Of a stretch of DNA of 32,084 bases, positions 16,725 through 27,400 are shown piece after piece. This stretch comes from a virus. The notes under the pieces were generated by a model that did no database searches, had not been told where the DNA came from, and saw only the letters and a program-made list of their open reading frames with translations. The DNA lies in the IMG/VR virus record IMGVR_UViG_3300032282_006223, positions 1-32,084 of that record; one strand, written 5' to 3'. The position numbers and the translations under genes are program-made. The stretch's first letter is position 1; each line of letters begins with the position of its first letter.

Positions 16725-17543
16725 TTATTTTAGATAGCCTTGATACCTTACTGTTATTCCTACAGGAGAATTTACACTAGCAGAATAATCTTCAGAAAAA
16801 TTGATAAAATAGCATAAAGAATTTGAAAAATCAAAATCAACTGAATTGCCCAAAAAATCTTTCGTTTTAATATAAAAAGTAGGATTATTTTTAATATTAT
16901 AGCTTAAATTACTTAAACTCTGAAGAGTATAATTATCTTGAGCAATATTAAAATCACAATTTACTTCTATAGGATATAATGTTCTTACTGAGAATGGAAC
17001 ATCAGATCCAACATAATACGCAACATTTCTATTAATATTTAAGTTTAAATTAAAGGAAGAAACTCTATTTGTATTAAAATCGCCTATGCCTATATCAATA
17101 GTATTGGTATTTACTAAGCTTGGAGTAGAGGTAGAATTAAAATTCCCATAAGAAGATATAGCTCCAGCATTATTAAATATAGAAAAATTAGCTCTTACAG
17201 TTGGAATTTCTCCTAACTGAGCGCCACAAGTATAAGAAGTCATATAACCACTTTGAAAACCATATAAGATATTAGAGCTGGGATTTTGTTTTTTTGTGAC
17301 AAATCCAAAGTTACCAGAATCTCCAGTGCAGTTATAAAACTCATTATTTGTAGTAAGTAAACTAGTAATTGATAAATTTCCTGCTTTAGGACCTTCTGGC
17401 GTATAAAAACTGCTATTCATCCCCAAAAACTTAACATGCTGAACGGGTAATTGCGTAGAAGCTTGGATGTCTTGAACTCCATGTACTTCATTTTCATTCA
17501 GATAAAAAGATAAGTTTTGTTTATTTAACCTAGAAAAAGCCAT
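16725..17543 (-). CDS. Tail-tube-like structural protein (paralogue 1)
   Basis: A 272-aa beta-rich protein, first gene of the minus-strand structural operon. Features shared with the next two genes are GFQSGYMTSYTCGAQLGEIP followed by VRANFSIF (about 94-123), and SSFNLNLNINRNVAYYVGSD (about 161-180) before a run of alternating polar/hydrophobic strands, ending in SPVGITVRYQGYLK. The repeated plan, size and position beside tail-tip genes suggest a tail tube or tube-terminator-like role. It is separated from the divergent gpM gene by a 57-base spacer that must carry its expression signals. No known-family motif is decisive; a baseplate or tail-associated role is also possible. Confidence 0.5.
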   Translation of the reverse strand: MAFSRLNKQNLSFYLNENEVHGVQDIQASTQLPVQHVKFLGMNSSFYTPEGPKAGNLSITSLLTTNNEFYNCTGDSGNFGFVTKKQNPSSNILYGFQSGYMTSYTCGAQLGEIPTVRANFSIFNNAGAISSYGNFNSTSTPSLVNTNTIDIGIGDFNTNRVSSFNLNLNINRNVAYYVGSDVPFSVRTLYPIEVNCDFNIAQDNYTLQSLSNLSYNIKNNPTFYIKTKDFLGNSVDFDFSNSLCYFINFSEDYSASVNSPVGITVRYQGYLK

Positions 17544-17600
17544 TCTATTTTATTATTTACACAAAAAAGTGTAATATTAAATGGTAAAAGGTAAAAGGAA
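17544..17600. promoter_or_regulatory. Divergent intergenic region between structural operons
   Basis: This 57-base spacer separates the minus-strand tube-like operon from the plus-strand tail-tip operon, so it may hold promoters for both; none matches a consensus convincingly. It contains the inverted repeat TTACAC-A6-GTGTAA (17557-17574) and, before the gpM start, a tandem GGTAAAA repeat (17583-17596). The AAAAGG within it (17586-17591), 9 bases from the ATG at 17601, can serve as ribosome site. Confidence 0.4.
17557..17574. repeat. Inverted repeat TTACAC-N6-GTGTAA
   Basis: A perfect 6-bp inverted repeat with an all-A loop, midway between two divergent operons. It could be an operator for a regulator acting on both operons, or a small hairpin in either 5' leader. 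Confidence 0.45.
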
Positions 17601-18158
17601 ATGTCTACTTCTATTTATGACATAGCTACATGGAGCGCAGGCTCTGCATATAATAAAAATGATATAGTTTATCATTCTAACACAAAAAAATTTTATTATG
17701 CTAAAGCTGGGGTTCCAGCAGGTAATGAACCAAATTATTCTAATATAATTTCAGACTCTGATGCATATTGGGGTGGCTATTTAAGACATCCAATAACACA
17801 AAAAGATTATCCTTATTTTATTTGGAAGTCTTCTTATCAAACGCAAGTAAATTTTGAACCGAAAGTGAATGTTGTTAAATATGGAGATGGATATGAGAAA
17901 AGAGTTAGCGAGCAAATTAACTTTAATTTATTGAATTTCGATTTAAATTTTGAGGGTCTTACTTTGGATGAGATGACTGCTATTTCTCATTTCTTAACGC
18001 TTAGGGCAGCAAAAGCAGCTTTTATATATAAGCCTTCTGCTCCCTATACATTGCCAAGTACTGATGCTAAATTATTTGTATGTAGAAGATGGACTTCAAA
18101 TAATCCATTCTTTAACAATTTTTCTATAAAAGCCTCGTTTGAAGAGGTTCCTGCATAA
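17601..18158 (+). CDS. gpM-like minor tail protein with N-terminal CBM5/12-like module
   Basis: A 185-aa tail-tip protein, longer than lambda gpM (109 aa) because of an added N-terminal module. Residues about 72-185 carry the gpM family signature: FIWKSSYQTQVNFEPKV, then VKYGDGYEKRV (the 'fGDGYeqR' motif, 93-103), ISHFL, and a closing LFVCRRW strand. Residues about 8-58 follow the chitin-binding CBM5/12 pattern 'W-x-Y-xxGD-V-Y-xxxxFYyAkaG-P-xxxP-xxxYW'. First gene of the plus-strand tail-tip operon, directly before gpL, as in lambda. It may attach the tape measure/tube end to the tip complex; the module may bind sugar. The gpL start follows one base after its stop. Confidence 0.85.
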   Translation: MSTSIYDIATWSAGSAYNKNDIVYHSNTKKFYYAKAGVPAGNEPNYSNIISDSDAYWGGYLRHPITQKDYPYFIWKSSYQTQVNFEPKVNVVKYGDGYEKRVSEQINFNLLNFDLNFEGLTLDEMTAISHFLTLRAAKAAFIYKPSAPYTLPSTDAKLFVCRRWTSNNPFFNNFSIKASFEEVPA

Positions 18159-18159
18159 A

Positions 18160-19290
18160 ATGGCTACTCAAGAACAAATAAAAAATTCATCAGCAAAAAT
18201 AAATCAAGAGTTCTTTTCTTTAGAACCATCTTCTATTATTTCATTATTTGAAATTGATTTATCAGATATAGGTTTTGAAGCCAGTAATCAATTTATTATC
18301 AACTTAAGAGATATCCAAATTAGCCTTCCCGGAGGAACAGATATTTTTAATAAAGAATTTAATTATAGAATAATTAGACTACATAATAATTTAAAACTTA
18401 TTAGAAATGTAATTTATTGGAATAATGTTCCATATTTACCAGCCCCTATAAATGTAGAAGGTTTTGAATTAGCATCGAAAGGTGTTTTTCCAAAACCAAA
18501 AGTATCAATAGCTTTTTCAGATGATATGCTTGATGTATTCTCTTTATTTAGAGGGACTATAAATTTTGGAGATTTAATCGGAGCTAAATTTACTAGAAGA
18601 AGAACTTTTGCAAAATTTTTAGATAGCAAAAACTTTTATCAAACTTCTAATTCTAGTGCTCCATTAAGCTCTGACTATGCTTCTATACCAGAAGGTTTTG
18701 ATCCAGATCCTAATTGCGAACTTTCTAAGGATGTTTATTTCTTTGACAGAAAATCTTCTGAGAATAAAAACTCCATCCAATTTGAATTATCTAGTTCAAT
18801 AGATTTAGATAGGGTTAAATTACCAAGAAGAAGAGTATTAAGTTATGTTTGTCCTTGGCAATATAGAGGGGAGGGATGTTTGTATGAATATCAAAGTAGA
18901 CTAAACGAAAATATTCATGGAACTACTACTCCAATTCCAAATAAAAGTGACACTAGTGGAATAATCGCGCCTGCATGTGCAGCAGAAAATGATGAATTAA
19001 TAAAAGATTTAATTACTCCTACATCATTATCTAGTAATCCAAATGAATGGCAGTTAAATAAAACTTACGTAAAAGGAGACGTTGTTTTCATAACTAAAAA
19101 GAATATTAATTTTTACTTTGTAGCGAAAAGTGATGTTCCATTTAATATGGCACCGCCTAATGGAAATTATTGGATTGCCGATCAATGTTCAAAAACGATA
19201 AAAGGATGCAAAATAAGATTTGGAGAAAATAATCCTCTTCCATTTGGGGGATTTTATGGAGTATCAAATTATCAAAGAGGACAAAGATGA
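18160..19290 (+). CDS. gpL-like minor tail protein with Fe-S cysteines and inserted CBM5/12-like module
   Basis: A 376-aa homologue of lambda gpL (232 aa), a tail-tip protein. The C-terminal signature is clear: VCPWQYRGEGCLYE (C231, C240), CSKTIKGCKIRFG (C343, C350), and LPFGGFYG (360-367). The spacings C-x8-C and C-x6-C equal those of lambda gpL, whose four cysteines bind a 4Fe-4S cluster. Between the pairs lie 102 residues instead of about 22, including NEWQLNKTYVKGDVVF ... FYFVAKS ... YWIADQ (about 295-342), a CBM5/12-like pattern as at the gpM N-terminus. The open frame extends upstream to a TTG at 18139 inside gpM, but the ATG at 18160, one base past the gpM stop and after GAAGAGG, is the better start. 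The stop overlaps the next ATG (ATGA). Confidence 0.88.
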   Translation: MATQEQIKNSSAKINQEFFSLEPSSIISLFEIDLSDIGFEASNQFIINLRDIQISLPGGTDIFNKEFNYRIIRLHNNLKLIRNVIYWNNVPYLPAPINVEGFELASKGVFPKPKVSIAFSDDMLDVFSLFRGTINFGDLIGAKFTRRRTFAKFLDSKNFYQTSNSSAPLSSDYASIPEGFDPDPNCELSKDVYFFDRKSSENKNSIQFELSSSIDLDRVKLPRRRVLSYVCPWQYRGEGCLYEYQSRLNENIHGTTTPIPNKSDTSGIIAPACAAENDELIKDLITPTSLSSNPNEWQLNKTYVKGDVVFITKKNINFYFVAKSDVPFNMAPPNGNYWIADQCSKTIKGCKIRFGENNPLPFGGFYGVSNYQRGQR

Positions 19291-20042
19291 TTAGTGATGA
19301 ACTAAAATTAAAAATAAAAAAAGAATCCAACAAATACAGCCCACAGGAATGTTGCGGACTTTTGATTATTAAAGATAGTATTTTAGATTTATTTCCTTGT
19401 CAAAATAATGCTTATGATAAAATAAATGAATTTTCTATAAATCCTAAAGATTATTTAAAAGCGTCACAAAATGGAAAAATTGTTGGAATTTATCATTCTC
19501 ATTGCGTTCAAGAAAATTCTTTTTCTGAATTAGATAAACAAATAAGCCACAAATTAAATCTAAAAAATATCGTTTATATTGAGAAAAAAAACGAATTTGA
19601 AGAATACTCTCCAGAAAATTATTACAGCAAATATATTGATAAAAATTTTGTAATTGGCAACTCTGACTGCCTATCGATTATTGAAGATTATTATAATGAA
19701 GAATTTGGTATTAAAATATTCCATCATGAAAGATCTCATGGATGGGATTTAAACTATAAAAACTTCATTGAAGAAAAGCTTAAAAATATTAATTTAAAAA
19801 ATGAATTTGATCAATTCATAGAAAAAGAAAATTGCATTAAAATTAATTCGATAGAAAGCGCTAAAAAACATGACATTATAATTTTTAAATACTTAGATAA
19901 TTATCCATCCCATTTTGGAATTTATTTAGCAAATGATTATATATTGCATCAACCAAGAGATAGAAAATCATTGATTGAAAAGATGACTAACGCAGAAAAA
20001 AGAAGGATTTACTGTTTCGCAAGGCACAAAGAATTATGCTAA
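19287..20042 (+). CDS. gpK-like tail-tip peptidase, JAMM + NlpC/P60 (copy 1)
   Basis: A 251-aa bifunctional protein of the lambda gpK family. The N-terminal JAB/JAMM metalloprotease-type domain has E21 (QECCGLL), H70 and H72 (YHSH), S80 and D83, an intact HxH-x7-S-x2-D zinc motif. The C-terminal NlpC/P60 domain has C128 in GNSDCLSIIEDYY, H209 in PSHFGIYL, and a second His at 221 (ILHQ), consistent with a Cys-His peptidoglycan hydrolase or tail-processing site. It overlaps gpL by 4 bases and the following paralogue by 7 bases. In lambda-like phages gpK sits between L and I and is needed for tail-tip assembly and probably cell-wall passage. Assignment is strong. Confidence 0.88.
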   Translation: MISDELKLKIKKESNKYSPQECCGLLIIKDSILDLFPCQNNAYDKINEFSINPKDYLKASQNGKIVGIYHSHCVQENSFSELDKQISHKLNLKNIVYIEKKNEFEEYSPENYYSKYIDKNFVIGNSDCLSIIEDYYNEEFGIKIFHHERSHGWDLNYKNFIEEKLKNINLKNEFDQFIEKENCIKINSIESAKKHDIIIFKYLDNYPSHFGIYLANDYILHQPRDRKSLIEKMTNAEKRRIYCFARHKELC

Positions 20043-20776
20043 ATGAAATTTTACAAAATGAAATTATAGCACATGCAGAATCTAGTAGTTATGAAGTCTG
20101 CGGTTTTATAAAAAAAGAAGGCGAAGTTTTTTCCGTAGAGAAGAAAGAGAATTTATTGAATTCAGCCACAGAATTTATCATGGAAGGAGCATTCGAAAAT
20201 ATCTATGCTTATTATCATTCTCATATAAATTATGATCAAATTTCTAAAGCTGACGAAATAGTTTCTGAAAGATTAAAATTACCATGTATTGTTTATAATA
20301 AAAGCACAAAAAAATTTCATCAATATAATCCAAACGGTATAAAAATTAAATATACAGAAAGACCTTTCGTTTTGGGGTTTGCTGATTGTTTATGGCTTGT
20401 AAGAGATTATTACCGTCATGATTTAAATATAAATTTAATATCAGAGCAAGAAATAGCAAAAAATAATGTCTCTGAGGAAGAATATAGTCTTTTGCTTAAA
20501 AATAGATGCGTTAATGAAGCTAATTTATTAAAAAATGAAAATAATTACTTAAAAAGGTACTTCGAATTAAATGGTTTTCATGAGGTATCTAATATGAAAA
20601 AAAACGATATCTTAATATCAAGAACTCAAGAGTATAAATTTCCAATTCATTGCATGATTTATCTTGGTAAAGATGCAGTTTTACACCATCCCGGAGATGG
20701 CATATCTAAAGTCGAAACTCTTTCTAGCCAGAAGAAAAAATGGGTAAAATATATAATGAGACATAATCTATTATGA
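20036..20776 (+). CDS. gpK-like tail-tip peptidase, JAMM + NlpC/P60 (copy 2)
   Basis: A 246-aa second member of the gpK family, directly after copy 1. The JAMM part has E20 (YEVCGF), H61 and H63 (YYHSH), S70 and D73, with the HxH-to-Ser spacing one residue shorter than in copy 1. The NlpC/P60 part has C118 in GFADCLWLVRDYY, H205 in FPIHCMIYL and H217 in VLHHPGDG. The two copies align end to end (FVIGNSDCLSIIEDYY against FVLGFADCLWLVRDYY) but have diverged strongly. Both look catalytically complete, so this is not an obvious pseudogene. Copy 2 overlaps gpI by 4 bases (ATGA). Separate substrates or a heteromeric tip are possible. Confidence 0.85.
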   Translation: MLNEILQNEIIAHAESSSYEVCGFIKKEGEVFSVEKKENLLNSATEFIMEGAFENIYAYYHSHINYDQISKADEIVSERLKLPCIVYNKSTKKFHQYNPNGIKIKYTERPFVLGFADCLWLVRDYYRHDLNINLISEQEIAKNNVSEEEYSLLLKNRCVNEANLLKNENNYLKRYFELNGFHEVSNMKKNDILISRTQEYKFPIHCMIYLGKDAVLHHPGDGISKVETLSSQKKKWVKYIMRHNLL

Positions 20777-21492
20777 CGACTATTACATTACATGGTGAAA
20801 TAGCAAAAGTAACAGGGAGAGAAATTTGGAAACTTAAAATTTCTTCTGTAAAAGAAGCTTTACATGCTATTAATATTTTATGTCAAGGAAAGTTATTAAA
20901 TTATTTAGTAAACGCAAATAAAGAAAGCATTGAATATAAGATATTGGTAAATGAAAAAGAAGTTGAACCTCTAGATGAATCTTATCTTAAAAAACCTGAA
21001 GAAATTGCGACTTCAGAGCTGATGTTAATTAATAAAAATTTAAAAACATTAGATATAGTACCCATTATTAAAGGAGCAGGAGGAGGTGGAGGAGGAAGTC
21101 AAGGAACTAAAGGAACAGTTTCAATAATTTTAGGCGTACTTTTAATTATAGGTGGCGCATTTTTAACTGCAGTCTCTGGACCTCTTGGAGCAGCAGTAAT
21201 AGTAGCAGGTGTCACACTTGTTGTTGCTGGTATTACAATATTAACAATGCAGCCACCTCAATTTGATGACTTTAGAAAAATAGACAATGGTAATGGGGGG
21301 AAACCAAGTTATTTATTTGATGGGCCAACTAATATTTTAGGAGAAGGCGGACCTGTTCCTATCGGATACGGCAGAATGAAAATAGGATCTCAAGCAATTG
21401 AAATTTCTGTATCTAACTATGAAGTTTCTAATAGATTATCTATACCAGAAACAAGATCAAAACTCATTGAATTACAACAACAAAATATTTAA
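20773..21492 (+). CDS. gpI-like tail assembly protein
   Basis: A 239-aa protein of the lambda tail assembly protein I family (lambda gpI 223 aa). The N-terminal about 85 residues form a ubiquitin-like region (TITLHGEIAKVTGREIWKL ... LVNEKEVEP). DIVPIIKGAGGGGGGS then leads to two hydrophobic helical segments (about 117-158) rich in Gly, Ala, Val and Ile, and the C-terminus has GGPVPIGYGRMKIGSQAIEI, which in this family leads into gpJ. Position between the gpK copies and gpJ matches lambda order. It acts in tail-tip assembly together with gpJ. The hydrophobic segments could insert in a membrane or pack in the tip. Confidence 0.85.
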   Translation: MTTITLHGEIAKVTGREIWKLKISSVKEALHAINILCQGKLLNYLVNANKESIEYKILVNEKEVEPLDESYLKKPEEIATSELMLINKNLKTLDIVPIIKGAGGGGGGSQGTKGTVSIILGVLLIIGGAFLTAVSGPLGAAVIVAGVTLVVAGITILTMQPPQFDDFRKIDNGNGGKPSYLFDGPTNILGEGGPVPIGYGRMKIGSQAIEISVSNYEVSNRLSIPETRSKLIELQQQNI

Positions 21493-21494
21493 AA

Positions 21495-24400
21495 ATGAAC
21501 AATTCTGAAGATTTTAAATTTATTAAGGGATTCGGTGGTGGCGGAGGAGGAAATACACCACCTGCGCCAACTCCAGCTTATGAAGATACAGAAGGATTTA
21601 TATATGGCAATGACGTATATAGTGTTTATCAATTTTCAAAAATAAAAGATTTATTATCCGAAGGGCCAATAGAAGGTTTAGTCGAAGGAGAATATCAATA
21701 CAAAGGAAGAGTAGGCGACCTAGGTTATACGGGTGTTATATATAATGAGTATCCATTAGCGATAGGTTCTCAAAGTCAAGTTAAGTTTTTAAGATCTATT
21801 CAATGGAATGAAAGTCCTTTAGTAGACAGTCAAAATAAATTTAATTTTCAGCAAATAAATATAAATTATTCTAAAGGTACAGCGAGAGGTATTACTAATG
21901 CTGACGAAATTGATTCTATTTCTTATATTAGAGGAATAGGAGAAAGATTAAGAGGCCCAAATATTTCAGCCATTTCCGCAGCTGATTTAATAGATTTTCA
22001 AAAAAATTATCGAATTACAAACAAAGAATGCAAAAAGATAAATATAGGCTTCAAAATAGGATCTCTTTATAGGACGTTAAAGTTCCAAGATATTAATAAT
22101 TTTAAAGAAGACAATGAAGTTATATCTGTTAATCAAAATAATAATACTTTTTTACTGAAAAAAGAAGGAAGATTTGATGGAGAAGGCAAGCCTGCAGTAG
22201 AAGATGTTACTGCTGGCGTTGGATCAGTTATTAGATATCAATTTGATATAAGAATAAAAATGTCTCCAGTTTATAAAGATGGATTTTCGTCTAGAGTTCC
22301 TAATGATTTAAGCATACTAACTGAATCACCAATATCAGTAGTTAATAGCGAAAATTTATTATTAACTCCAGAAAATTTAAGTTCTGTTTATAAACTTTCT
22401 TTCAGAGGTAAAATTACTCAAGGATATGTAAAACAAGTAATAATAGATTTTTCAAAAATTTTTAATGGATTAGTTAATGATGATAGTTGGCTAGGTTGGG
22501 ATATAACAATTTTAAAAGAAACGCCCGAAGAAACAAATACCTCTAAGTCATCATTTATATCAGTAGAAAGTATAACAGAAAGATATTCTTCAAGTTTTAG
22601 GTATCCAAATGCTTCAGTAGTGTCTTCAAGTTTTAATGCAGAATATTTTTCTAGAATACCTGAAAGATCATATGATGTTAATTTATTAAAAGTTAAAGTT
22701 CCTTCTAATTATGATCCAATTACAAGAACATACGGAGAAGGAGATACTCTCACTATTAACACTCAAACGGAAATAAATTCCTCTTCAAATTCTAGTTCTC
22801 AATCAATAATTTCAGCAAATAAGTCTGAAGGTTATTCAAATGTTTCTGATTCTACTCCACCGATAACTAATGGATTAATAGCTCGATTTGATTCAACTAA
22901 TTTGTCGGCAGGAACTGTGACAAGTTGGACGAATCTTGGAAGTGATTCCACTATAAAATGTATACTTGGAAATGGTACTTATGCGTCTCCGGGAGGAAGC
23001 TCCAATCAACCAACTAAAGGCTCTGGATCTTCTGATAAAAGTTCAAATGGACAATATGGAGTTTCTTTTACCACTTCTCAAAAAATTAAAATTACATATG
23101 CAGACGCTACTAAACCATTTTGTAATTCTACCAATGATTATACAATTTTTTACGTAGCAAAAAGAGATTCTTCCGCGAGTTCAACAGAAAGAAAATATAT
23201 TTTATATTCTAATTTCGGTCAAACTAGCGCTTGTATATATGGTTTTAACCATAGCGTAGCATTTGGATCATTCAATAAGTCATTTTATCTTGGTCAATTT
23301 ATTGAAAATAATGATCAAAACACTAGTGTCTATGCTGGATATAATTACAATGCTTATGAAAGAGTAGATCTTGAAAATGATTCAAATAGTTATGTTGTTG
23401 GAGCTTCAATAAACAATAAAAGCAAATCCATAACAACTTTTTGGCAAAACTCTGTTTTTTCAAACTCATCTACTTTAAATTGGTCTACTCCACAAGGATT
23501 ATTCATTAATCATGCCTCTGGATACGAAAGTAAATGTACAGTTTTTGAAATATTAATATTCGATAGAAACTTAACTAATAGTGAATCACTCTCTATTAGA
23601 AATTGGTTAAATAAAAAGTGGAATATAACAAAAACAACTAATTTCAGTAATGATTCTTTAACGTTAGATACTTCTTCAATGGTAATCCCAATGAAGACTA
23701 TATGTTATGATGGGCAATTATCTCGATCTAAAGTTAGAGGTCAAATAACAGATGTATCAAGCTTATATGCAAAACCATTTTTCAGTTTACCTAGTAGAAA
23801 AAGGACAGCATTAAATAACACTAATTACACTCCTTGGATTTTAACAAATCAAGGGTTCTGTAGTTTTTATGCTGATACATTTTTAAAATTAAAAGATGGT
23901 ATTAGTGATGGTTCTTATTCTGTTTTTCATAGAGATAATCAATTTAATGTATCGCTAGAAGTTTCAGGCCAAGATATTTATTTAATTTTAACATTACTCA
24001 ATAAAGAGGGAACAAAAAAATTTCCAATTAAAAAATTAATAAGTTCAAAACTTTCAGATTTTCAACAAAATTTACCTAAAAGAATTACCGTTTATTCGAC
24101 GCCGAGAGTTTTTGCGCAAACTTCTGAATATAATCCTCTTTGGTATAGAAAAGATCGACATGGAAGAAATATAGAAGACTTTTTAGCATTGTATAATCCT
24201 TGGAATAATTTAGCTCTTTATTTTAAAGATGGTTGGCCTGAATTAGCGTCAAGCAATAATTTTATTCAATCATTATCAATCAAAGAAAATCAAGAACAAA
24301 ATCCTCAAATAGACACATGCGTACAGAACAATGTAAAATATAAGTCTTGGTCATATGTAGACGGAACAAGAGATCCAAAAAATGGACCATCTTATTCAGT

Positions 24401-27400
24401 TCGCTCAATCTATTTTGACAGAACTTCTTATCCAACTTTGTTGAATTCTCAAATAGTAGTAATGATTGATTTAAATAATGAAATTACATGCGATTTAAAT
24501 ATCGCTAATCATGATAATTACATTAAATATTTAAACAACGAATCTGCTATTTCACAAAAACTAACAAATCAATATAATGCTTATGTTTACGATTCGTTAC
24601 CTCAAACAGAAATAAATAAAATAAATGATTTAACAAATTTCTATGACGCAGGATTCTCAACATTTACAAATCCATCTCGGATTTCTTTAACAGCTAATCA
24701 AAATAGAGTTGTACTTCCTTTTAATCAATTATTTAATACAGCTACTAATTTAGCAGAAAATTTTACTCCATTTAGCTTCATAGATGGAAGCGGGGATTTC
24801 AGAGTTTTTACAGATGAAATATCTAAAGGATTTGGCGGTAAAATACAAGGAACTTGTCAAGCATTAACTGTTGATACTTTAAATATTAATGTTAATGATT
24901 TAGAAGGTGCAAAAAATAAGTATATTTTTTCAGATACTAAATTATCAGTTAAAATGACTTATATTCCCCAAGGTGTGATGAGTTATAAAAATTCTACGGA
25001 TTATTGGGACGGCGAATTTAAAATCGATAAACAATGGACAAATAATCCAGCTTGGTGTTTTTATGATTTATTAACAAATAAAAGATATGGAGCAGGAAAT
25101 TATGTAAGCGAAGATTCTGTAGATAAATGGTCTTTATATAAAATCGCAAAATATTGCGACGAACTTGTTCCTGATGGATTTGGAAATCTTGAGCCTCGTT
25201 TCACTTCTAATGTTTATATACAAAGTCAAGATGAAGCCTTGAAAGTTTTATCTGATATGGCTTCAATTTTTAGAGGTATGTTTTATTACGCAAATGGTTA
25301 TATTTATAGCGTAAATGATATGCCACAAGAAGTTCCTGTATATAATTTTACAAATGCAAATGTAGTAGATGGTAATTTTAATTATGAATCAACTTCTTTA
25401 AAAGATAGAAATACTGCTATCTATATTAGATACATAGACAAAGATAATCTTTATAAACCAGCCGTTGAGTACGTTGAAAACATAGAAGCTGTAAGAAAAT
25501 ATGGTTTTAAAGAAACAGAAATAACTGCATTTGGATGTACCAGCAGAGGACAAGCTCAAAGACTAGGAAGATGGGCATTAGCATCAGAGTATAATGAAAC
25601 TGAAACTGTTGCATTTGAGACAGGCCCAGAAGCCACGATGTTCAGACCCGGAGACGTTATTAAAATTTATGATTATAATAAAAAATATAAGACTGTTGGT
25701 GGCAGATTAAATTCAATTAATCTTTCTGGAATTAATTCCTCGCAAACGACCGGAGTATTATCTTTGGATAGAAAATTAGATTTTGATTTTAACAATTCAA
25801 GACAATATAAATTCTCTATTATTTCTCCAAAATATACTCTTGATCCAAGTATAAGTGGCGCAATTTCAACTAGTTTAGATTATGAAGATTTCAGAAAATC
25901 TTTAACTAATTCTTTTATTATAAATAGTGATAATTTAATAACTGGAGAGAATTATGATTCAATAAAAATAACGGGGCTAACTTCTGTTTTAAATACTGGA
26001 TTAAATGTTTCTGGATTATTGCCATTTACTGGAGGAACTGGATTATCTAGTAAATCAATAATGTGGACATTGGAAAACTCTGGTATTTTAGACGGAACAA
26101 CAGATAGTGATTATGATTTTTATAGAATTTTTAGAGTTCAGGAAGCAAATCAGTCTAACAATTACACTGTGCTAGCTGCGCAAATGTATAATTTGAAGTT
26201 TACTCAAATTGAATCTGGATTAACTTTTACACCTGCTAAAGCTCCATCTGATCCCGCTTATGCTCCTGACTATGCTGTATTCAATATCTCAAGAGAGGGA
26301 GAGCGAGAATGTAAAACAGATTTTGTAAATTTAGATATATATTATAATGCATCTATTAAGAAATCGACAATAGGATTTCGAATATTTATATATCCAGAAT
26401 ATGCGTCTAATTTTAATCCTAATACAAATTTAAATTTTAATTTTATTCCTGTAGAATTAACAACTTCTTATCTTAACACAAAAATTCAAATCAATGATAA
26501 AAATGGCGAAATAAGAATCTATGGCGTAAATATAAACAACGAATGTTCCAGCAGTTATGTCACAGCGACATACAGGGATAATTCTTCTATTACAAGAGTA
26601 GATAACTTTAAAGAATTAGATTATTGCATCATAAATGAAGTTAATTTTCAAAATCAAATACAAAGCTATAATAGAAATGATTTCTTCCCATTTGATTTAA
26701 ATAATCGGAAAAGTAATTTATTATTTAATAATACATTAAATTTTACAAATACAGATTTATATCTAGCTAAATATTATCCTTATAGAATTAAAATCATACC
26801 AGAAAAAGTTAATTCCAAACAAGAATTCATCATAGCATACAATAAATATGTAACTGCAGGATCATATATTTATGAAACAGAAGCAACTCAAGATGGATAT
26901 CTATATTCACACGAAGCTATATCTAAACAAAGAGCAGACAGCAATTCTCATAGAGATTTTTCAATAGCCATAGATAAGTACAGTACATATAATCAAACAT
27001 CTACATCTAATAACTTTAAAGATCCAAGAGGATTTTATCTAATAACGTATGATAACTTAGATTCATCCTTGAAAGATAATTTGAATAATCTATTAAATCA
27101 ACAAAGGTCAATTCAAGGACAGCCTATACAAAATTCTATATCTTTAGTTGCGGATGGATCTAAATATATTTTAAAAGTTTCTTTTGATTTGAATTTAAGT
27201 AATTTTGTTACTGAATTATACTTATTACTAATACCAATAAATCAAACTTTTGAGTTTGGTATTAATAGCATAAACTATACAGAAGATAGAATACCTAAAT
27301 CAATAAACGACAAAAATAATAAAGAAATAGTAGATTCTCATTTTGTGAGAATTGAATATCTAAAGGATAAATTCAATTACGACTCAGCAGCAGACACTTT

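Noticed and set aside
18139-18159. Upstream TTG start for the gpL homologue
   Set aside because: It would lie inside the gpM frame; the ATG at 18160 follows the gpM stop by one base, has GAAGAGG upstream, and gives the expected N-terminus.
18414-23157. Short open frames at 18414-18629 (minus) and 22966-23157 (plus)
   Set aside because: They lie inside gpL and the gpJ LamG-like domain in other frames and are chance reading frames in AT-rich DNA.
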